Of a stretch of DNA of 17,846 nt, positions 14,781-17,846 are shown piece by piece. Origin of the DNA: Candidatus Hydrogenedentota bacterium. Its GTDB lineage: Bacteria; Hydrogenedentota; Hydrogenedentia; Hydrogenedentiales; CAITNO01. Every line of letters starts with the position of its first letter. Position 1 is the first letter of the stretch. A program made the position numbers and the translations under genes. The notes below the pieces were generated by a model that was not told the DNA's origin, did not search any database, and saw nothing but the letters and a program-made list of their open reading frames with translations. Location: assembly GCA_903922535.1 (NCBI GenBank), contig CAIXUF010001305.1, positions 1 through 17,846 on the forward strand, read 5' to 3'.

Positions 14781-17183
14781 TTACTTGAACTTCAGCGCCC
14801 ATTTCGCCGGGCCGCCGGTGCCGCTGTTGAATTTCAACGTGATGGCGCGGCCGTCGCGGGTGGTTTCCACAGTGCCGCAACTCACCTCGGCCCCGATCAG
14901 TGTGAATTTCTCGGGTGCCGCAAACCACAGTGTGTAGGGCGTGTCGGCGATGGCGGTGAATTCGCCGGAGAGGGCGGCGGCAGCGTTGTCCCAGGCGATG
15001 TTGTGCTGATCCAATGCGCCCTGCAGCAGGTGATTGTCCGACGCGACGAACATGGGCTTGTCTTCCGCGAGCCGCAGGCCGAAGAAGCGCACGGAACCGG
15101 GATTGACATGCACGGCGAGTTCGCCGTGGAAGGTGCCCTGATAGCGGCCCGCCCAGAAGTCGAAGACCGTGTAGTAGGCTTTGGGGTCAAGGCTGAGCAG
15201 GCCGGCGCTGAGGGGGATGTCGACAGGCGCGTCGGTTTCCCAGTTGAACAGCCCCACGAAGAGCCACGGGCCGGCGGGCGTGTCGAGCGGCAGCGACCAG
15301 ATGCGGGGCGACTTCTCATCGAAGATATCGAGCGGCCGCGCGGGCCGCGGCGGCACGGGCAGAATGCGCCGCAGGATGTCGACCTCGTCGGGCTTGAGAT
15401 CGGCGAAGGCGTCGCCGATCTTGACCGCCCCGCCGCAGAGCGCCGCGCCGGTGAGCCATGCGATGCTTTGGTCACGGGTGATGGCCGGGAACTTGTCCTT
15501 CACGCCCCAGCGCGCGTAGGTGTCTTCATGGCCGAAATAGGCGCAGTCCGGATCGGGCCGGTACTGGCAGGGGAACGCGTAGAAGCGACGGATGGTGTTT
15601 GTGAGCGCGTCCACGCCGCCCCAGGGGTCCTTGAGGTTGGGAGTCTTCCAGATGGGCCGGTTGTCAAAGCCGGTGCGGATGCACTCTGCGACCAGCGCGT
15701 TGACCGGCTGGGGCGTCATGGTGGTGAGCACCCTGTCCGGGCCCATGCCCTCGCGCAGCGCGGCCATGCCGCGCTCCAGCACCTCCAGATTGGTCAGGCC
15801 CGGCTGGGCGTGGCCTTCGGCCAGCAGCAGGAAATACACAAAATCCGCCTCGACAATCCCGTCGTAGCCCCAGTCCTGCGTGATCTTGCGCGCGAGGTCG
15901 CGCACCCAGGCATAGACTTCGGGCCGGGTCACGTCGGGGATGAACTTGTCGCCGACGATCATGCGTCCCAGCCCCGGCTTGGGGTTGAGCATCCATTCCG
16001 GATGTTCCCTGGCCAGTGCCGAATTCTTGTCCACGGCAAAGGGGTTGAGCCAGAGACTGGACGTCATGCCGCGCCGGTGCACCTCGTCGGCGAAGGCCTT
16101 CATGCCTTTCGGGAACCGTTCGAGGTTGGCTTCCCAGTCGCCGATGCCCTGCTGCCAGCCGTCGTCAAGGGCAAAGTGGGTCCAACCGTAGCGCTTGAGC
16201 TTGCGGTCCACGAAGTTGAGATTCTCCAGGGCGATGGTCTCATTGATGTCGCTGTGGTATTTGGTGTTCCAGGAGTCCCATCCATGGGGGATGAATGCGG
16301 GTTTGTGATTGATGCGGTTGACCATGGCCACGGCCTTGCCGTAGCGCTCCAGCCCCACGAGCGCGTTGCTCTCTGTCACGGCCAGATACAGCACCTCCGA
16401 CTCCAGCGTGCCGCCGGCGGGAACTTCAACGGGGGGATCGTAGACGCAGTCCGCCGAGAACCGGTCGAAACAGTCCGCCGCGGCCTTTTCGGAGCGTTCG
16501 ATCATGATTTGGCCGTGTGCCGCGCGGTAGCTGAGAAAGCCCGCGACCAGAGACTTGCCGGACACGGGATTGTAGGCGGCCAGATTCCACTGTGCGGTGG
16601 TTTTGCCTTTGTGCGCGTCGGCATAGTCGTTGAATGAGCGGAACAGCGTGCCATTGTCCAGCAACCGCGTTTCGGCGGTCTGCGTGCCCAGCACCAGACG
16701 GCCTGAATTGGCGGTGCCAATGGACCATGGCGACAACCGGCTCACCCGCACGGGCTTCTTTCCCTTGTTGTGGTAGGTCACGTGGGCCGAAATGTACGGC
16801 TTGCCCGGATAAGTGGCGAGAAACCATTCGCAATCTTTGGAGGAGTAGGTCATGCCCTGGCCGTCACCCAGCCGGTCATGCGCCTGGAAGCGTTCCGTCT
16901 GGGTGGCGACAACCTTGAGCGCGTGCGCTGTGTCTTCGCCCTCCAGGGTCACGGTGGGCATGACATTCTCGAAGATGGTTTCGCCGTTCACATCCCGTAT
17001 TCGGATGCCCCCGTTCTTCTGTACGTCCATTTCGTAGGCGTCGGTGGTCACCGACCTGGCGTCCTTCTTTCCGCCTGAAAAGAGCGGATCAGCCTTGGCC
17101 GTGCCGACGGGAAGAAGCGCGGCGACAACAAGCGCGAGCGTTGCAGCATGCGCGGCAGACCGCGCGGAGAGACCGATATTCAC
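14781..17183 (-). CDS. Secreted GH36-like alpha-galactosidase (clan GH-D)
   Basis: An 800-residue exported enzyme and first gene of the minus-strand cluster. Residues 1-31 are a signal peptide (AALLPVGTAKA|D). An N-terminal beta-sandwich (about 45-285) precedes the catalytic barrel. The clan hallmark is GWDSWNTKY (301-309), then ALDDGWQ (338-344). The nucleophile is Asp447 in GIVEADFVYF, aligned with the KxDF motif of GH36, although the Lys is Glu445 here. The acid/base is Asp507 in RTGFDNRP, corresponding to RIGPD. A C-terminal beta domain follows (about 640-800). The start is GTG 17183, chosen because GAGGAA precedes it by eight bases and it places the signal peptide correctly. The likely activity is retaining hydrolysis of alpha-galactosides or related alpha-linked sugars outside the cytoplasm. 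Exact specificity, including alpha-N-acetylgalactosaminidase, cannot be told. Confidence 0.87.
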   Translation of the reverse strand: MNIGLSARSAAHAATLALVVAALLPVGTAKADPLFSGGKKDARSVTTDAYEMDVQKNGGIRIRDVNGETIFENVMPTVTLEGEDTAHALKVVATQTERFQAHDRLGDGQGMTYSSKDCEWFLATYPGKPYISAHVTYHNKGKKPVRVSRLSPWSIGTANSGRLVLGTQTAETRLLDNGTLFRSFNDYADAHKGKTTAQWNLAAYNPVSGKSLVAGFLSYRAAHGQIMIERSEKAAADCFDRFSADCVYDPPVEVPAGGTLESEVLYLAVTESNALVGLERYGKAVAMVNRINHKPAFIPHGWDSWNTKYHSDINETIALENLNFVDRKLKRYGWTHFALDDGWQQGIGDWEANLERFPKGMKAFADEVHRRGMTSSLWLNPFAVDKNSALAREHPEWMLNPKPGLGRMIVGDKFIPDVTRPEVYAWVRDLARKITQDWGYDGIVEADFVYFLLLAEGHAQPGLTNLEVLERGMAALREGMGPDRVLTTMTPQPVNALVAECIRTGFDNRPIWKTPNLKDPWGGVDALTNTIRRFYAFPCQYRPDPDCAYFGHEDTYARWGVKDKFPAITRDQSIAWLTGAALCGGAVKIGDAFADLKPDEVDILRRILPVPPRPARPLDIFDEKSPRIWSLPLDTPAGPWLFVGLFNWETDAPVDIPLSAGLLSLDPKAYYTVFDFWAGRYQGTFHGELAVHVNPGSVRFFGLRLAEDKPMFVASDNHLLQGALDQHNIAWDNAAAALSGEFTAIADTPYTLWFAAPEKFTLIGAEVSCGTVETTRDGRAITLKFNSGTGGPAKWALKFK

Positions 17184-17401
17184 GGCAAGTATTCCTCATT
17201 TTTTCAAAGGCGAGCCCATAATGTCTTTTGGACAGCCCGGACGGTTCATCCGTGTCATCATAACGGTCGGAGTCTCCAAGTGTCGAATGGACAAGGATTT
17301 CCGGCGGGTGTGAACGAAGAGACCCAGACCAAAGGGGAATGCCCCCGAGGTTTCGGCAAGGGATATGCGGGATTTTCGAGTTTTTGAAACAGAGAATTTC
17401 C

Positions 17402-17430
17402 TTGACAGAATGGCCAAGGTGTGCTAAGTT
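17402..17430 (+). promoter_or_regulatory. Sigma-70-type promoter for the EF-hand gene
   Basis: A perfect TTGACA (17402-17407) is followed after 17 bases by TAAGTT (17425-17430) preceded by TG plus one base, an extended -10. The -10 itself is poor (three of six matches), which could indicate activator dependence. Transcription would begin near 17437 and give a leader of about 134 bases. Confidence 0.5.
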
Positions 17431-17469
17431 CATTGCGTGACACTATACAAATAAGTCGCAACTTTGTCA

Positions 17470-17546
17470 CAACCCGCCCAAGGCGATGACGGGTTGCCAT
17501 GGTTTTGTGCGAAGTATGGGGATTACTTGGACAACGGAAGTTGTCC
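17470..17546 (+). promoter_or_regulatory. Two leader hairpins upstream of the EF-hand gene
   Basis: The predicted leader contains a 7-bp stem CAACCCG/CGGGTTG (17470-17476 with 17490-17496). It is followed by a perfect 7-bp stem GGACAAC/GTTGTCC (17529-17535 with 17540-17546) capped by GGAA, a GNRA tetraloop. The second ends about five bases before the GAGAGGG ribosome site. It may set mRNA stability or translation; no known riboswitch class is recognised. Confidence 0.5.
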
Positions 17547-17570
17547 CATTCAGAGAGGGTATATAACGCC

Positions 17571-17846
17571 ATGAAGTCAACACGCGCGCGGATGACTGCT
17601 GTCATGGTCCTGGTGCTTGCGGTGTTTTTTGGCATGACAGCGCAGGCAGGCACCTGCGCCCTGCCCAGCGATCCGGCAACACTCCTGAACATCCTGTTTC
17701 CCCTGGTGGACACCAACAAGGATGGCGGGCTGTCGCTGGCGGAATTGAGCATACTGTACGCGGACATTCCGGCCGAGTATTACAACTTGGTGGACAGCAA
17801 CGGCGACGGCAAGGTGACGATGGCGGAACTGACCCCATTCCTGCCG
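17571..17846 (+). CDS. Secreted EF-hand protein (3' truncated by the window end)
   Basis: ATG 17571 opens a frame of 92 codons that is still open at the last base. Residues 1-26 are a signal peptide (basic MKSTRAR, hydrophobic VMVLVLAVFF, cut near AQA|G). Two EF-hand calcium loops follow: DTNKDGGLSLAE (about residues 48-59) and DSNGDGKVTMAE (about 75-86), with acidic or oxygen ligands at positions 1, 3, 5 and 12 of each. The spacing of 27 residues fits a paired EF-hand more than a dockerin. The ribosome site is probably GAGAGGG near 17552-17559, rather far from the ATG. The rest of the protein is out of view, so it may be a small calcium-binding protein or the start of a long surface protein like the one at the other edge. 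It is not cotranscribed with the GH36-like gene. Confidence 0.8.
   Translation, partial: MKSTRARMTAVMVLVLAVFFGMTAQAGTCALPSDPATLLNILFPLVDTNKDGGLSLAELSILYADIPAEYYNLVDSNGDGKVTMAELTPFLP

Larger units (their letters stand above)
17184..17570. other. Divergent intergenic region
   Basis: About 390 bases separate the GH36-like gene (minus) from the EF-hand gene (plus). The right half holds a plus-strand promoter and two leader hairpins listed separately. In the left half I see only the ribosome site of the GH36-like gene; no convincing minus-strand promoter or small gene is recognisable. Confidence 0.6.

Noticed and set aside
15003..16637. Long plus-strand open frame opposite the GH36-like gene
   Set aside because: High GC in the real gene's third positions keeps the antisense frame open; its translation shows no family motif, while the minus strand carries a full GH36-type enzyme.
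17693..17829. Dockerin module in the EF-hand gene
   Set aside because: The two calcium loops are complete EF-hand loops with Glu at position 12 and lack the dockerin-type helix residues after each loop.
1..17846. CRISPR array, tRNA/rRNA genes, insertion sequence or prophage
   Set aside because: No regularly spaced direct repeats, no RNA-gene signature and no transposase, integrase or phage protein were seen on either strand.

Overview
The window is a GC-rich bacterial segment from a Gram-negative-type organism. Four or five proteins carry export signals, one protein is a type IV pilin-like protein with a candidate sigma-54 promoter, and several intergenic gaps hold palindromic repeats. The mix of secreted glycan-active proteins (GH36-like, GxGYxYP, SGNH hydrolase), pilin-like proteins, EF-hand proteins and a tungsten-type aldehyde oxidoreductase resembles environmental anaerobes of the Planctomycetes/Lentisphaerae/Hydrogenedentota kind. 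That placement is an inference from gene content only; no marker gene is present.

Layout. 1-523: 3' end of a surface protein with tandem SPNGGETW-type repeats. 540-569: palindromic repeat. 787-1305: long-chain flavodoxin, abutting a decayed minus-strand fragment of dihydrolipoamide dehydrogenase (1317-1529). 1530-1882: AT-rich gap with a sigma-54-like promoter, followed by a prepilin-like gene (1883-2317). 2377-5916 (minus): a very large cytoplasmic GH13 alpha-amylase-family protein. 6010-6512 (minus): YefM/YoeB-type toxin-antitoxin pair whose toxin lacks the catalytic glutamate. 6823-8427: secreted beta-propeller plus SGNH hydrolase. 8581-11503: a two-gene operon with its own sigma-70 promoter, encoding an aldehyde:ferredoxin oxidoreductase and a Cys-rich, internally duplicated class II aldolase. 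11522-17183 (minus): three secreted proteins (GH36-like alpha-galactosidase, beta-propeller glycosidase-like protein, GxGYxYP protein) separated by elaborate palindromic repeats. 17571-end: start of a secreted EF-hand protein behind a structured leader.

How the genes may work together. The minus-strand trio looks like an extracellular glycan-degradation set. The GH36-like enzyme would release alpha-linked sugars, while the propeller and GxGYxYP proteins are probable companions. The aldolase/oxidoreductase pair suggests a compact route in which a sugar-phosphate (or related ketose-phosphate) is split to DHAP plus an aldehyde, and the aldehyde is oxidised with reduction of ferredoxin. Substrates cannot be read from the sequence. 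This pair is the best candidate here for an undescribed system.
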